Source: Pasteurella sp049941595 (GTDB lineage Bacteria > Pseudomonadota > Gammaproteobacteria > Enterobacterales > Pasteurellaceae). Taken from it: a stretch of DNA of 64,000 bases. The stretch is taken from NCBI GenBank assembly GCA_049941595.1, contig JBNFNA010000007.1, positions 1-64,000 on the forward strand, read 5' to 3'. A program made the translations under genes and the position numbers. The notes under the pieces are model-generated. The model saw only the letters and a program-made list of their open reading frames with translations. It was not told where the DNA came from and ran no database searches. Positions 27,094 through 36,420 of this stretch are shown here, piece by piece (within the stretch, counting starts at the first letter, position 1; each line of letters opens with the position of its first letter).

Positions 27094-27258
27094 CCCCGTG
27101 TAAACCGCCCGAAAACAACCATTTTTTAGGGAAATAAGGTTGCGTAGCAAAGCGCAGACAACTTATTTACTGTGAAGAAAAATGAGGTTGTATGAGGGAA
27201 ACGCGGTTTAGTCGGGGTGTATTTCTTTGGCTACTTTCTTTGTACAAGCAAAGAAAGT
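27094..27258. repeat. MITE-like nested inverted-repeat element
   Basis: Between rapA and rluA, three pairs of arms nest symmetrically. CCCCGTGTAAACCGC (27094-27108) pairs with GCGGTTTAGTCGGGG (27203-27217). ACAACCATTTTT (27115-27126) pairs with AAAAATGAGGTTGT (27178-27191). ATAAGGTTGCG (27134-27144) pairs with CGCAGACAACTTAT (27153-27166). A separate perfect hairpin, ACTTTCTTTG/CAAAGAAAGT, sits at 27233-27258. No coding potential is seen. It looks like a dispersed intergenic repeat or MITE, but copy number cannot be tested here. Confidence 0.6.
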
Positions 27259-27282
27259 GACAAACTAGAAACAGAAATTAAA

Positions 27283-27942
27283 ATGGCCTTAATTATCTAC
27301 AACCCACCCACAGAACCTTATCTCGATATCGTCCATTACGACGATCATTTTGTCGTTGTAAACAAACCGAGTGGCTTGCTCTCTGTACCCGGCAATCAAC
27401 CGCAGTATTACGACAGTACAATGTCGAGAGTGAAAGAAAAATATGGTTTCTGTGAACCGGCACACCGCTTAGATATGTCAACTAGTGGCTTGATTTTGTT
27501 TGCCTTAAGCAAAGCGGCAGATCGTGAATTAAAACGCCAATTCCGCGAACGTGAACCGAAAAAACATTATCAAGCACTCGTTTGGGGACATTTGGAAGAA
27601 GACCAAGGGGAAGTCAATCTGCCCCTAATTTGTGACTGGGAAAATCGCCCTCGCCAAAAAATTTGTTTTGAACGTGGCAAAAGTGCGGTCACATTATATG
27701 AAGTTTTAGAACGCTACCCTAACAACACCACAAGAGTAAGATTAACCCCAATCACAGGGCGTTCGCATCAGCTTAGACTGCATATGCTAGCGTTAGGACA
27801 CCCCATTTTAGGCGATAAATTCTACGCCCACCCACAAGCAAAAGCTCTTTCACCTCGCTTATGCTTGCACGCAGAAAGTTTAGAATTTAGCCACCCAATT
27901 ACTCAAGAACGATTGGTTTTCACTGTAAAACCGGAGTTTTAG
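27283..27942 (+). CDS. rluA: Dual-specificity RNA pseudouridine synthase RluA
   Basis: The 219-residue pseudouridine synthase is predicted to modify U746 of 23S rRNA and U32 of several tRNAs. The catalytic aspartate motif HRLDMSTSG is near residue 62, and RSHQLRLHM near 164 is the RluA family C-terminal block. It has no S4 domain, which fits RluA rather than RluC or RluD. The start at ATG 27283 gives the conserved IIYNPPTEP opening; the longer reading begins inside the repeat element. It follows rapA as in E. coli. Confidence 0.92.
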   Translation: MALIIYNPPTEPYLDIVHYDDHFVVVNKPSGLLSVPGNQPQYYDSTMSRVKEKYGFCEPAHRLDMSTSGLILFALSKAADRELKRQFREREPKKHYQALVWGHLEEDQGEVNLPLICDWENRPRQKICFERGKSAVTLYEVLERYPNNTTRVRLTPITGRSHQLRLHMLALGHPILGDKFYAHPQAKALSPRLCLHAESLEFSHPITQERLVFTVKPEF

Positions 27943-28005
27943 TTAGGCATTACCTATTGAACAGTGGTACAATTCGCCACCAATGATAAATTAAGAGAAA
28001 AGAAT

Positions 28006-28575
28006 ATGGCTCGTAAGAAGAAAACACGCCGAATTACCGATATTATGCCTGCGCGCAAGGTAGATAAAAAAGTGGAATTGCCAAAAGGCAAACCAGGCAA
28101 AAAATTAACTCGCTATGAATTAGATGCCAAAGCTCGTGAAGATAAAAAGAAACGTAAACACAAGGGCTTAGTATCAGGTTCTCGTCATAGTGCAACTGAA
28201 AATAATGCAAATAACCAAGCGTTAGAGAAAAAAGATCCGCGCATTGGTAGCCGTAAAAAAGTACCTTTAATTGTGGAATTTGTGAATAAACCTGAAAAAG
28301 GAATGACTATTCCACCAATGAAATTGGAAGAAAAAGCACCGAAATTAGATCCAATGTTGGAATTGGAACAACTTGAAAATAATGAGTGCTTAAACCAATT
28401 ATTAGATGAATTAGATGCTGGCAAAACCTTAAGCGCAGACGATCAAAAATTCGTTGATGAGTGCTTAGATCGCATCGCACAATTAATGGATGAGTTGGGT
28501 ATTTCTGACGAAGAAGAGACGGAAGAAGACCTCTATCGCACTTTTGAAAAAATAGATATTAACCAATTTAGATAA
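28006..28575 (+). CDS. yihI: Der GTPase-activating protein YihI
   Basis: The 189-residue YihI stimulates the GTPase Der and thereby modulates 50S subunit assembly. The N-terminal 75 residues are very basic and disordered (ARKKKTRR onward). The C-terminal half is acidic and helical, with NECLNQLLDELDAGK and DQKFVDECLDRI. Start ATG 28006 follows AAGAGAAAAG. Six bases separate it from the DUF2489 gene, and hemN follows, the conserved yihI-DUF2489-hemN arrangement. Confidence 0.9.
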   Translation: MARKKKTRRITDIMPARKVDKKVELPKGKPGKKLTRYELDAKAREDKKKRKHKGLVSGSRHSATENNANNQALEKKDPRIGSRKKVPLIVEFVNKPEKGMTIPPMKLEEKAPKLDPMLELEQLENNECLNQLLDELDAGKTLSADDQKFVDECLDRIAQLMDELGISDEEETEEDLYRTFEKIDINQFR

Positions 28576-28580
28576 TTGTT

Positions 28581-29015
28581 ATGTGGACAACGATTTTATT
28601 TGTTTTTGCGATGGTCATTGTGGTTGCAATGGCAGTTTATGCGGGTTATTTATTACTCGCTTTGCAAAAACAACGCAAAGCTATTGAAAACGCTCGCTCA
28701 GCACGTTCAACACGCATTAAAGAAAGTGTCGTGATCATTGCGAAAGCGATGCAAAATGGCGATTGTAACCATTCTGAAGGGGTTATTCGCTTGAAAATGT
28801 TGCTTGATCCTTTGGGGCATAAATTGAAAACCTATCAAGCAATGTACCAACTTTATGAAGTCGTTATGGATATGCCGACGCACGAAAAACGCCGTGAATT
28901 AAAGAAAAATGAGCGTATGCGTTTAGATTTACAACGTGAAAGTGCCGAAGCAGATTTGGAAAAGAAAATCTTATTGGAAATTCATCAGCTATTGGCTGAT
29001 ATTGAAAAAATCTAA
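28581..29015 (+). CDS. DUF2489 family membrane protein
   Basis: The 144-residue protein has one N-terminal transmembrane segment (about residues 5-27, TILFVFAMVIVVAMAVYAG) and a cytoplasmic alpha-helical, charged region likely to form a coiled coil. It belongs to the DUF2489 family found between yihI and hemN in gammaproteobacteria. No biochemical role is known to me. The tight spacing to both neighbours suggests one transcript. Confidence 0.8.
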   Translation: MWTTILFVFAMVIVVAMAVYAGYLLLALQKQRKAIENARSARSTRIKESVVIIAKAMQNGDCNHSEGVIRLKMLLDPLGHKLKTYQAMYQLYEVVMDMPTHEKRRELKKNERMRLDLQRESAEADLEKKILLEIHQLLADIEKI

Positions 29016-29036
29016 TCTTGAGATTGAGGGGGGAAA

Positions 29037-30404
29037 ATGTCCGAAATTATTTGGGACTTAGGGCTAATTCAAAAGTATAACTATTCTGGCCCACGTTATA
29101 CGTCCTATCCAACCGCACTAGAATTTAATGAAAATTACACCGATTCGGATTTTATTCAAGCGGCACAACGTTATCCCAACCGCCCTCTCTCTCTTTATGT
29201 ACATATCCCCTTCTGTCACAAACTTTGCTATTTCTGTGCCTGTAACAAAGTCATCACACGGCACCAGCACAAAGCGGATATTTATCTCGACTTTTTAGAA
29301 AAAGAAATCGAAACACGTGCACCACTATTTAAAGATCGCATCGCAACGCAAGTGCACTGGGGGGGGGGTACACCAACCTATCTCACAGAAGCACAATCTG
29401 CACGCTTAATGGCAATGTTGAGTAAACATTTTACCATTGCGCCTGATGCAGAAATCAGTATCGAAATTGACCCGCGTGAAATTGAGCTACTAATGCTAGA
29501 TCATTTACGTCATCTTGGTTTTAACCGAATGAGTATGGGCGTGCAAGATTTCAATAAAGACGTGCAAAAAGCTGTTAATCGTGAACAAGATGAACTATTT
29601 ATTGAAGCCTTGTTAAAACGTGGGCGTGAGCTCGGTTTCCAGTCCACCAACTTGGATTTGATTTATGGCTTGCCACTGCAAAATGTGGACAGTTTTATGT
29701 TCACGCTGCAAAAAGTGATCGCGTTAAACCCAGATCGTTTAAGTGTGTTCAACTACGCCCACTTACCAAGCCGCTTTGCGGGGCAAGCGAAAATCAAAAA
29801 TGAGCAACTGCCTGCACCAGAAACTAAATTAACTATCTTGCAAAAAATGATCGAAACTTTAGGTAACGCAGGTTATACCTTCATCGGAATGGATCACTTT
29901 GCCAAACCGGATGATGAACTGGCTATCGCACAACAAAACGGCGTTTTACACCGCAATTTCCAAGGATACACCACGCAAGAAGAATGTGATTTATTAGGTT
30001 TAGGCGTGTCTGCAATCAGCTTGTTAGGCGACACTTATGCACAAAATCAAAAAGAATTAAAACATTATTATGCAGATGTGGACAACTCGGGCATTGCATT
30101 ACACAAAGGTTTTGTGATGAGCCAAGAAGACTGCTTACGCCGTGATGTGATCAAACAATTAATTTGTAACTTTAAATTGGATTTCCAACCGATTGAACAA
30201 CAATATGGCATTCAATTTAAAACCCATTTTGCTGAGGATTTAAAATTACTTGAGCCATTAGCAAAAGACGGTTTATTAGCAATTGGCGAAGATAAGATCC
30301 AAGTGTCAGCCAAAGGTCGCCTATTAATTCGCAATATTTGTTTGTGTTTTGATACTTATTCAAGAGAACAGGCAAAACGCCAACAGTTCTCGCGAATCAT
30401 CTAA
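29037..30404 (+). CDS. hemN: Oxygen-independent coproporphyrinogen III dehydrogenase HemN
   Basis: The 455-residue radical-SAM enzyme converts coproporphyrinogen III to protoporphyrinogen IX without oxygen in the cytoplasm. The SAM-cluster cysteines are C60, C64 and C67 (CHKLCYFC) with the extra C69 of HemN. GGGTPTYL at 109-116 binds SAM. The codons for WGGGT form a run of ten G (29359-29368), unusual in this low-GC gene and a possible slippage site. The frame is intact as given. The hem genes at 37-41 kb supply the earlier steps. Confidence 0.95.
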   Translation: MSEIIWDLGLIQKYNYSGPRYTSYPTALEFNENYTDSDFIQAAQRYPNRPLSLYVHIPFCHKLCYFCACNKVITRHQHKADIYLDFLEKEIETRAPLFKDRIATQVHWGGGTPTYLTEAQSARLMAMLSKHFTIAPDAEISIEIDPREIELLMLDHLRHLGFNRMSMGVQDFNKDVQKAVNREQDELFIEALLKRGRELGFQSTNLDLIYGLPLQNVDSFMFTLQKVIALNPDRLSVFNYAHLPSRFAGQAKIKNEQLPAPETKLTILQKMIETLGNAGYTFIGMDHFAKPDDELAIAQQNGVLHRNFQGYTTQEECDLLGLGVSAISLLGDTYAQNQKELKHYYADVDNSGIALHKGFVMSQEDCLRRDVIKQLICNFKLDFQPIEQQYGIQFKTHFAEDLKLLEPLAKDGLLAIGEDKIQVSAKGRLLIRNICLCFDTYSREQAKRQQFSRII

Positions 30405-30469
30405 CAAAAAGTTTGAAAAAAGTACCGCACTTTGCCCAAACCAAGAAATAACAATCAGGAGAGAACAAT

Positions 30470-31138
30470 ATGTCGATAACGAAAACGGATATTCTCAATG
30501 CGTTCCACTACCGCCACGCCTGCAAAGCGTATGATCCAACAAAGAAAATCAGTGATGAGGATTTTCGTTTTATCTTAGAAACCGGTCGCCTTTCGCCAAG
30601 TTCTTTCGGCTTTGAACCTTGGAAATTTTTGGTCATTGAAAATCAAAAAATCAAAGAACTGATCCGCGATACTGCTTGGGGCGCAAAAGACAAAGTGATG
30701 GATTGTAGTCATTTTGTCGTGGTGTTAGTCCGCCAGCCAGAAACATTACTTGCTGATGGTGAATATGTGCAACATATTATGCGAGATGTCCACCACATCC
30801 CCGAAGATGTGCTCAAAATGCGCCAAAATTTCTACCGCACTTTTACTGAACAAGATTTCGCATTAACGCAAGATCCAAAAGCATTCTACGACTGGGCGTG
30901 CCGTCAAAGCTATATCGCAATGGCAAATATGCTTACTAGCGCAGCAATGTTCGGAGTGGACTCCACCCCAATCGAAGGTTTTCCATTAGAAAAAATGGAT
31001 CGTGCTTTTGTCGAACAAGGGCTTTACGATCCAAAAACCTATAAATTGAGCGTAATGATCGCATTTGGCTATCGATTAAATGAACCAAAAGTCAAAACAC
31101 GCCAATCTTTTGATGATGTAGTGGAATGGGTGAAATAA
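30470..31138 (+). CDS. NAD(P)H nitroreductase family protein (NfsB-like)
   Basis: The 222-residue FMN-dependent nitroreductase-fold protein is presumably a homodimer in the cytoplasm reducing quinones or nitro compounds with NAD(P)H. The FMN-binding N-terminal RHACKAYDP (near 15) and SPSSFGFEPWKF (near 43) are typical of the NfsB/YdgI branch, as is the C-terminal SVMIAFGYR. The natural substrate is unknown. An AGGAGA ribosome site precedes the ATG. It has its own terminator. Confidence 0.85.
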   Translation: MSITKTDILNAFHYRHACKAYDPTKKISDEDFRFILETGRLSPSSFGFEPWKFLVIENQKIKELIRDTAWGAKDKVMDCSHFVVVLVRQPETLLADGEYVQHIMRDVHHIPEDVLKMRQNFYRTFTEQDFALTQDPKAFYDWACRQSYIAMANMLTSAAMFGVDSTPIEGFPLEKMDRAFVEQGLYDPKTYKLSVMIAFGYRLNEPKVKTRQSFDDVVEWVK

Positions 31139-31163
31139 TTATCCTAACTGGATTTACACTGTG

Positions 31164-31190
31164 AAAATAGACGCACATTGCGTCTATTTT
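31164..31190 (+). terminator. Terminator after the nitroreductase gene
   Basis: AAAATAGACGCA (31164-31175) and TGCGTCTATTTT (31179-31190) form a 12-bp stem with a 3-base loop, followed by TTATTT. Confidence 0.9.
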
Positions 31191-31213
31191 TTATTTGTTC
31201 TGAAAACTAAACT

Positions 31214-31242
31214 TTGGCTATTTTTTCCCCTTCCCCTATAAT
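31214..31242 (+). promoter_or_regulatory. Probable anmK promoter
   Basis: TTGGCT (31214-31219) and a perfect TATAAT (31237-31242) are separated by 17 bases. The anmK ATG is 33 bases further on and preceded by AAGGAG. Confidence 0.6.
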
Positions 31243-31274
31243 GAAATTCACGCAAGCTGAAATAAGGAGCAATT

Positions 31275-32393
31275 ATGTATTATATCGGTGTGATGTCTGG
31301 CACAAGTTTAGACGGTGTAGATTTGGCGTTAATGGATTTTTCCTGTGAGCAGCCGCAACTTATCCATTCTGATTTTTACCCTATGCCACTCGCAATACGG
31401 CAACAGATTTCAGCATTATGCAACTCGGGCGAAACGACGTTGCAAGCCTTAGGCGAGTTAGATCACCAGCTTGGCTTACTTTATACCGACTGCATAAAAC
31501 AGTTTTTGCAAAAATATCAGCTTTCACCAGAACAAATCACCGCCATTGGTTGCCACGGACAAACCATTTGGCATTCTCCAAATAGCCAATATCCATTTAC
31601 TCTGCAAATTGGCGATGCCAACTTGATTGCCGCCCAAACGGGCATCACCACGGTCGCCGATTTTCGTCGTAAAGACATGGCATTTGGCGGACAAGGGGCT
31701 CCATTAGTGCCTGCATTTCACCAAGCCTTATTTTTTAAGCCACACCAAGCCACGGTGGTACTCAATATCGGTGGTATCAGCAATATTTCTTGTTTACTGC
31801 CCAATCACGCCGTGATGGGTTATGACACAGGCCCGGGTAATACTTTGTTAGATGCGTGGATCGAAAAACATCAAGGTAAAGCCTATGATAAAAATGCGGA
31901 ATGGGCGAAATCCGGCCAAATGAATACTGACTTACTGGCAGATTTACTCGATGAACCGTTCTTTGCACTGCCTCCACCAAAAAGCACAGGGCGAGAATTA
32001 TTTAATCTGGCTTGGCTACATAAAAAATTAGAAAAATATACCGCACTTTTACCGCAAGACGTGCAAGCCACTCTTGTAGAACTCACAGCGCAAAGCATTG
32101 TGGATCAGCTCAATCTGATTGAAACAGATTTAGAGCGTCACTTATTAGTGTGCGGCGGTGGGGTGAAAAATAGCTTATTAATGGAACGCCTCACAACTTT
32201 ACTACCTCAATGGCAAATCCAAACCACTAATGACTATGGCTTAGATGCCGACTACGTAGAAGCCGCCGCTTTTGCGTGGCTCTCCCACCAACGCCTCAAC
32301 GACCGACCTGCCAATTTACCAAGCGTAACAGGCGCAAAAAGTGCGGTCAGTTTGGGGGCAATTTATCCAAAGGAAAGAGAAATTGCCGCATAA
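31275..32393 (+). CDS. anmK: Anhydro-N-acetylmuramic acid kinase
   Basis: The 372-residue AnmK phosphorylates and opens 1,6-anhydro-MurNAc from cell-wall turnover, giving MurNAc-6-phosphate. The phosphate-binding N-terminus IGVMSGTSLDGVD is at 4-16, GCHGQTIWH near 93 and GYDTGPGNTLLD near 180 mark the ASKHA fold. MurQ, the usual next enzyme, is not adjacent. The length is standard. It converges on mutS. Confidence 0.95.
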   Translation: MYYIGVMSGTSLDGVDLALMDFSCEQPQLIHSDFYPMPLAIRQQISALCNSGETTLQALGELDHQLGLLYTDCIKQFLQKYQLSPEQITAIGCHGQTIWHSPNSQYPFTLQIGDANLIAAQTGITTVADFRRKDMAFGGQGAPLVPAFHQALFFKPHQATVVLNIGGISNISCLLPNHAVMGYDTGPGNTLLDAWIEKHQGKAYDKNAEWAKSGQMNTDLLADLLDEPFFALPPPKSTGRELFNLAWLHKKLEKYTALLPQDVQATLVELTAQSIVDQLNLIETDLERHLLVCGGGVKNSLLMERLTTLLPQWQIQTTNDYGLDADYVEAAAFAWLSHQRLNDRPANLPSVTGAKSAVSLGAIYPKEREIAA

Positions 32394-32471
32394 AATGGTA
32401 CTTTTGTAGGTGCATATCGATGTATCAGCCCTGATGTATCATCGATATTACAAAATCAGAGTATAAAAATA

Positions 32472-32493
32472 GGGCAAGCTCATCGGCTTGCCC
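32472..32493 (-). terminator. Terminator of mutS
   Basis: GGGCAAGC (32472-32479) and GCTTGCCC (32486-32493) form the stem; on the minus strand TATTTTTATAC follows. An additional inverted pair ATATCGATG/CATCGATAT (32414-32422 and 32440-32448) lies on the anmK side. Confidence 0.8.
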
Positions 32494-32514
32494 CTAAAAA
32501 TCAGAGAAATCCTC

Positions 32515-35097
32515 TCAAACTAACTTCTTCAGCTGATACAAATATGCCAATGCTTGTTTTGGGCTGAGTTCATCAGGATCGAGTTTTTCGAGCATTTCCC
32601 AAACGGCATTTTTGCCATCATCCTCTTCCATTAACGCCAACTCGCCTTGAGCTTGATTCAATTGACGTAAATCTTGAATACGCTGATCTGCATTTTGTTG
32701 CGACAACTTCTCTAATTGGGCTAATTTTTGTTTCGCCAGTTTAATCACTGATTGGGGCACACCTGCCAGTGCCGCAACCGCTAAACCATAACTTTTACTG
32801 GCAGCCCCTTCTTGTACCGAGTGCATAAAGGCAATAGTGTCGTTATGCTCTAAGGCATCCAAATGCACATTAGCAGTGCCTGCAAGCTGTTCTGGCAACA
32901 CCGTCAATTCAAAATAATGAGTAGCGAATAATGTCAGTGAACGTAATTTTTTAGCTAACCATTCTGCACAGGCCCAAGCTAACGATAAACCATCATAAGT
33001 AGAAGTGCCTCGACCAATTTCATCAATCAACACTAAGCTATTTGCTGTCGCTTGGTGCAAAATATTCGCCATTTCGGTCATTTCTACCATAAAAGTTGAG
33101 CGACCAGAAGCCAGATCATCTGACGCTCCAATACGGGTAAAAATACGATCGATTGGACCAATCACCGCACTTTCTGCCGGCACAAAACTGCCCATATATG
33201 CCATTAACGTAATCAATGCTGTTTGGCGCATATAAGTACTTTTACCACCCATATTTGGACCGGTAATAATCAACAAATGGCGTTGCGGGTTAAGTTGCAC
33301 AGGGTTGGCTATAAATGGCTCTTTCAGCACTTGCTCAACCACTGGATGGCGACCATTTTGGATATTCACGCCAATTTCATCACTAAATTGTGGTGCAACA
33401 TAATTCAGTGTTTCTGCACGCTCTGCTAAATTGGTCAAAACGTCTAGTTCCGCTAAGGTTAAACTCGCCAGCTGTAATGCGCCTAAGTGCGGTAATAATT
33501 CGTCAAAAATTGCTTCGTAAAGTTGTTTTTCCAACGCTAATGCGGCACCTTTCGCTTTCAACACTTTATCTTCGTAAGTTTTCAGCTCAGGAATAATATA
33601 ACGTTCCGCATTTTTTAAAGTTTGACGGCGCACATAGTGCATTGGTGCCTTGTGCGCTTGCCCTTGGCTGATCTGAATATAATATCCGTGCACGGCATTA
33701 AAGCCGATTTTTAGGGTATCAATGCCCGTACTTTCACGCTCACGGCGTTCTAAATCTTCCAAATAACGAGTTGCCCCATCAGACAAACTCCGCCACTCAT
33801 CAAGCTCGGCATTGTACCCTTCTGCAATCACCCCACCATCACGAATAAGCATTGGTGGGTTATCAATTAATGCACGTTGCAATAAATCTAATTGTACCGA
33901 AAACTCACCAATTGGCTGCAAAAGTGCGGTTAAATTTGACGAAGTTTGATTTTCTAGAATTTGGCGAATCGCCGGCAGTTGTTCCAATGCGGTACGTAAA
34001 CGGGTTAAATCTCTTGGGCGTGCAGAACGTAATGCAACACGTGCTAAAATCCGCTCCATATCACCGATTTGGTGTAAATACGGTTGTAATTCAGCGACTA
34101 AATCCTGATCTAACAATGCACTGATAATATGCTGACGTTGCAACAATTTTTGGCGATCACGAATAGGTTGATGAATCCAACGTTTTAACAAACGGCTACC
34201 CATTGCTGTCACACATTTATCTAGCACTGAAGCAAGCGTATTTTCGGTTCCACCCGCTAAATTCTGAGTTAACTCCAAATTACGACGAGTCGCAGCATCT
34301 AATTGAATATTCTGAGAGTTTTGTAATAAAGTAATGCTTTGGATATGCGGTAATGCAGTTCGTTGCGTGTCTTTCGCATATTGCAATAAACAGCCTGCTG
34401 CGCATAAACCTAAAATCGCTTTTTCGACCCCAAAACCACGTAAGTCTTTAGTATTAAATTGGCGGTTAAGCAATTGAATTGCGGTGCCTAATTCAAACTC
34501 CCAAATTGGGCGACGGCGTAAGCCTTTGAAATGTTCAATAGCAGCAAAATCTTCAATCTCTTCACAATACAAAATTTCTACCGGTGAAATGCGTTGCAAT
34601 TCTGCTTGCAAGCTTGCACGATCTTCAGGTTCGCTGATTTGAAAACGCCCTGAAGTCATATCTAAAATCGCCAGCCCAAAACGAGATTTTTCTTGATAAA
34701 GTGCGGTGATTAAGTTGTCTTGGCGTTCTGGTAATAAACTCTCATCACTGACAGTACCCGGCGTCACAATGCGCACCACTTGGCGCTCAACAGGCCCTTT
34801 AGAGGTTGCAGGATCGCCCACTTGTTCGCAAATCGCTACTGATTCACCAAGTTGCACTAACTTCGCTAAATAACCTTCAACCGCGTGATAAGGCACGCCC
34901 GCCATTGGAATTGGCTGCCCCGCTGACTGCCCACGTTTGGTCAATGAAATATCCAACAGTGCCGCCGCTTTCTTCGCATCATCGTAGAAAAGCTCATAAA
35001 AATCCCCCATTCGATAAAACAACAAAATATCGGGATTTTCCGCTTTGAGAGCTAAATATTGGCGCATCATTGGCGTGTGCAAGTCTAAATTATCCAT
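32515..35097 (-). CDS. mutS: DNA mismatch repair protein MutS
   Basis: The 860-residue mismatch-recognition ATPase opens with the mismatch-contact motif GDFYE (F33-Y34-E35). The connector, lever and clamp domains follow. The ATPase has Walker A GPNMGGKST near 615 and a Walker B with the LVLIDEIGRGTST block near 690. The C-terminus ends in short helical repeats as in E. coli MutS. It is divergent from recA. The sequence shows no truncation, so a mutator phenotype is not suggested. Confidence 0.97.
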   Translation of the reverse strand: MDNLDLHTPMMRQYLALKAENPDILLFYRMGDFYELFYDDAKKAAALLDISLTKRGQSAGQPIPMAGVPYHAVEGYLAKLVQLGESVAICEQVGDPATSKGPVERQVVRIVTPGTVSDESLLPERQDNLITALYQEKSRFGLAILDMTSGRFQISEPEDRASLQAELQRISPVEILYCEEIEDFAAIEHFKGLRRRPIWEFELGTAIQLLNRQFNTKDLRGFGVEKAILGLCAAGCLLQYAKDTQRTALPHIQSITLLQNSQNIQLDAATRRNLELTQNLAGGTENTLASVLDKCVTAMGSRLLKRWIHQPIRDRQKLLQRQHIISALLDQDLVAELQPYLHQIGDMERILARVALRSARPRDLTRLRTALEQLPAIRQILENQTSSNLTALLQPIGEFSVQLDLLQRALIDNPPMLIRDGGVIAEGYNAELDEWRSLSDGATRYLEDLERRERESTGIDTLKIGFNAVHGYYIQISQGQAHKAPMHYVRRQTLKNAERYIIPELKTYEDKVLKAKGAALALEKQLYEAIFDELLPHLGALQLASLTLAELDVLTNLAERAETLNYVAPQFSDEIGVNIQNGRHPVVEQVLKEPFIANPVQLNPQRHLLIITGPNMGGKSTYMRQTALITLMAYMGSFVPAESAVIGPIDRIFTRIGASDDLASGRSTFMVEMTEMANILHQATANSLVLIDEIGRGTSTYDGLSLAWACAEWLAKKLRSLTLFATHYFELTVLPEQLAGTANVHLDALEHNDTIAFMHSVQEGAASKSYGLAVAALAGVPQSVIKLAKQKLAQLEKLSQQNADQRIQDLRQLNQAQGELALMEEDDGKNAVWEMLEKLDPDELSPKQALAYLYQLKKLV

Positions 35098-35257
35098 TCC
35101 AATTCTCTATAAATTTGTAACAAAAGTGCGGTCTATTTTCGCATAAAATCACAGGACGCCATATAGATTTATATAAAGATCAAATGTCGTAACGTTAATT
35201 CTCACTCAATTAAAATTTTCATTTTGGAACAAATTTCACAAATTTTGTAAAAATGAC

Positions 35258-35286
35258 TTGATACTGTTTATCCATACAGTTATCAT
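35258..35286 (+). promoter_or_regulatory. recA promoter with LexA (SOS) box
   Basis: TTGATA (35258-35263) and TATCAT (35281-35286) have a 17-base spacer. The SOS box TACTGTTTATCCATACAGTT (35262-35281) fills the spacer, with CTG and CAG separated by ten bases. The layout is the same as E. coli recA. A uptake core (AAGTGCGGT) is also in the mutS-recA gap. Confidence 0.9.
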
Positions 35287-35329
35287 ACACCCAAATTTCT
35301 GGTAATGATTTTTTATTGAGGATTCGAAA

Positions 35330-36394
35330 ATGGCAACTAAAGAAGAAAAAAATAAAGCACTCGCCGCAGCACTTGGCCAAATTGAAAAACAATTTGGTAA
35401 AGGCTCAATTATGAAATTGGGTGATACTCAAGCGTTAGATGTTGAAGCTGTTTCAACAGGTTCACTTAGCTTAGACGTGGCATTAGGTATCGGCGGTTTA
35501 CCAATGGGTCGTATTGTTGAAATTTTCGGACCAGAATCTTCAGGTAAAACTACATTAACATTATCTGTTATCGCACAAGCACAAAAAGAAGGTAAAACCT
35601 GTGCATTTATCGATGCTGAACACGCATTAGATCCTATTTATGCAGCAAAATTAGGCGTCAATGTAAACGAGCTTTTAGTTTCACAACCAGATAATGGTGA
35701 GCAAGCATTGGAAATCTGTGATGCATTAGTGCGTTCAGGTGCGGTTGATGTAATTATTGTTGACTCAGTTGCAGCATTAACACCAAAAGCAGAAATTGAA
35801 GGTGAAATGGGTGACTCACATATGGGTTTACAAGCACGTTTAATGTCACAAGCATTACGTAAATTGACTGGTCAAATCAAAAACTCAAACTGCTTAGTGG
35901 TATTTATCAACCAAATTCGTATGAAGATTGGTGTAATGTTTGGTAACCCAGAAACTACAACAGGTGGTAATGCTTTAAAATTCTATGCATCTGTACGTTT
36001 AGATATTCGCCGTACTGGTGCTATCAAAGATGGCGAAGAAGTCATCGGTAACGAAACTCGCGTAAAAGTTGTGAAAAACAAAGTGGCTGCACCATTCCGC
36101 CAAGTGGATTTCCAAATTCTTTACGGTCAAGGTATCTCAAAAACAGGTGAACTCATTGAATTAGGTGTGAAACACAAATTAGTGGATAAATCGGGCGCTT
36201 GGTACGCTTACAACGGCGAGAAAATCGGTCAAGGTAAAGCGAATGCAATGAAATGGTTAGAAGAACATCCAGCAGAAGCATTAGCATTAGAAACTAAATT
36301 ACGTAATGAGTTATTAGCGAACCCAGAGAAAGTCCTCGCTGCTGATATTGCTGAACAAAATGAAGCAGATATGGATTTGGATTCAGATTATTAA
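35330..36394 (+). CDS. recA: Recombinase A
   Basis: The 354-residue RecA recombinase polymerises on single-stranded DNA and promotes strand exchange and LexA self-cleavage. In this naturally transformable family it also integrates taken-up DNA. Walker A GPESSGKTT is at 67-75 and the C-terminal acidic tail (EQNEADMDLDSDY) is intact. A GAGGAT ribosome site precedes the ATG. Downstream, a paired-uptake-sequence hairpin separates it from recX. Confidence 0.98.
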   Translation: MATKEEKNKALAAALGQIEKQFGKGSIMKLGDTQALDVEAVSTGSLSLDVALGIGGLPMGRIVEIFGPESSGKTTLTLSVIAQAQKEGKTCAFIDAEHALDPIYAAKLGVNVNELLVSQPDNGEQALEICDALVRSGAVDVIIVDSVAALTPKAEIEGEMGDSHMGLQARLMSQALRKLTGQIKNSNCLVVFINQIRMKIGVMFGNPETTTGGNALKFYASVRLDIRRTGAIKDGEEVIGNETRVKVVKNKVAAPFRQVDFQILYGQGISKTGELIELGVKHKLVDKSGAWYAYNGEKIGQGKANAMKWLEEHPAEALALETKLRNELLANPEKVLAADIAEQNEADMDLDSDY

Positions 36395-36420
36395 TCTAGC
36401 TTAACCTCCTCAATATGCTA

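Noticed and set aside
27233..27258. Terminator of rapA
   Set aside because: The hairpin is perfect but lacks a T tract and lies 160 bases from rapA within a repeat element.
30349..30534. A 61-codon frame bridging hemN and the nitroreductase gene
   Set aside because: It overlaps both genes out of frame and shows no domain.
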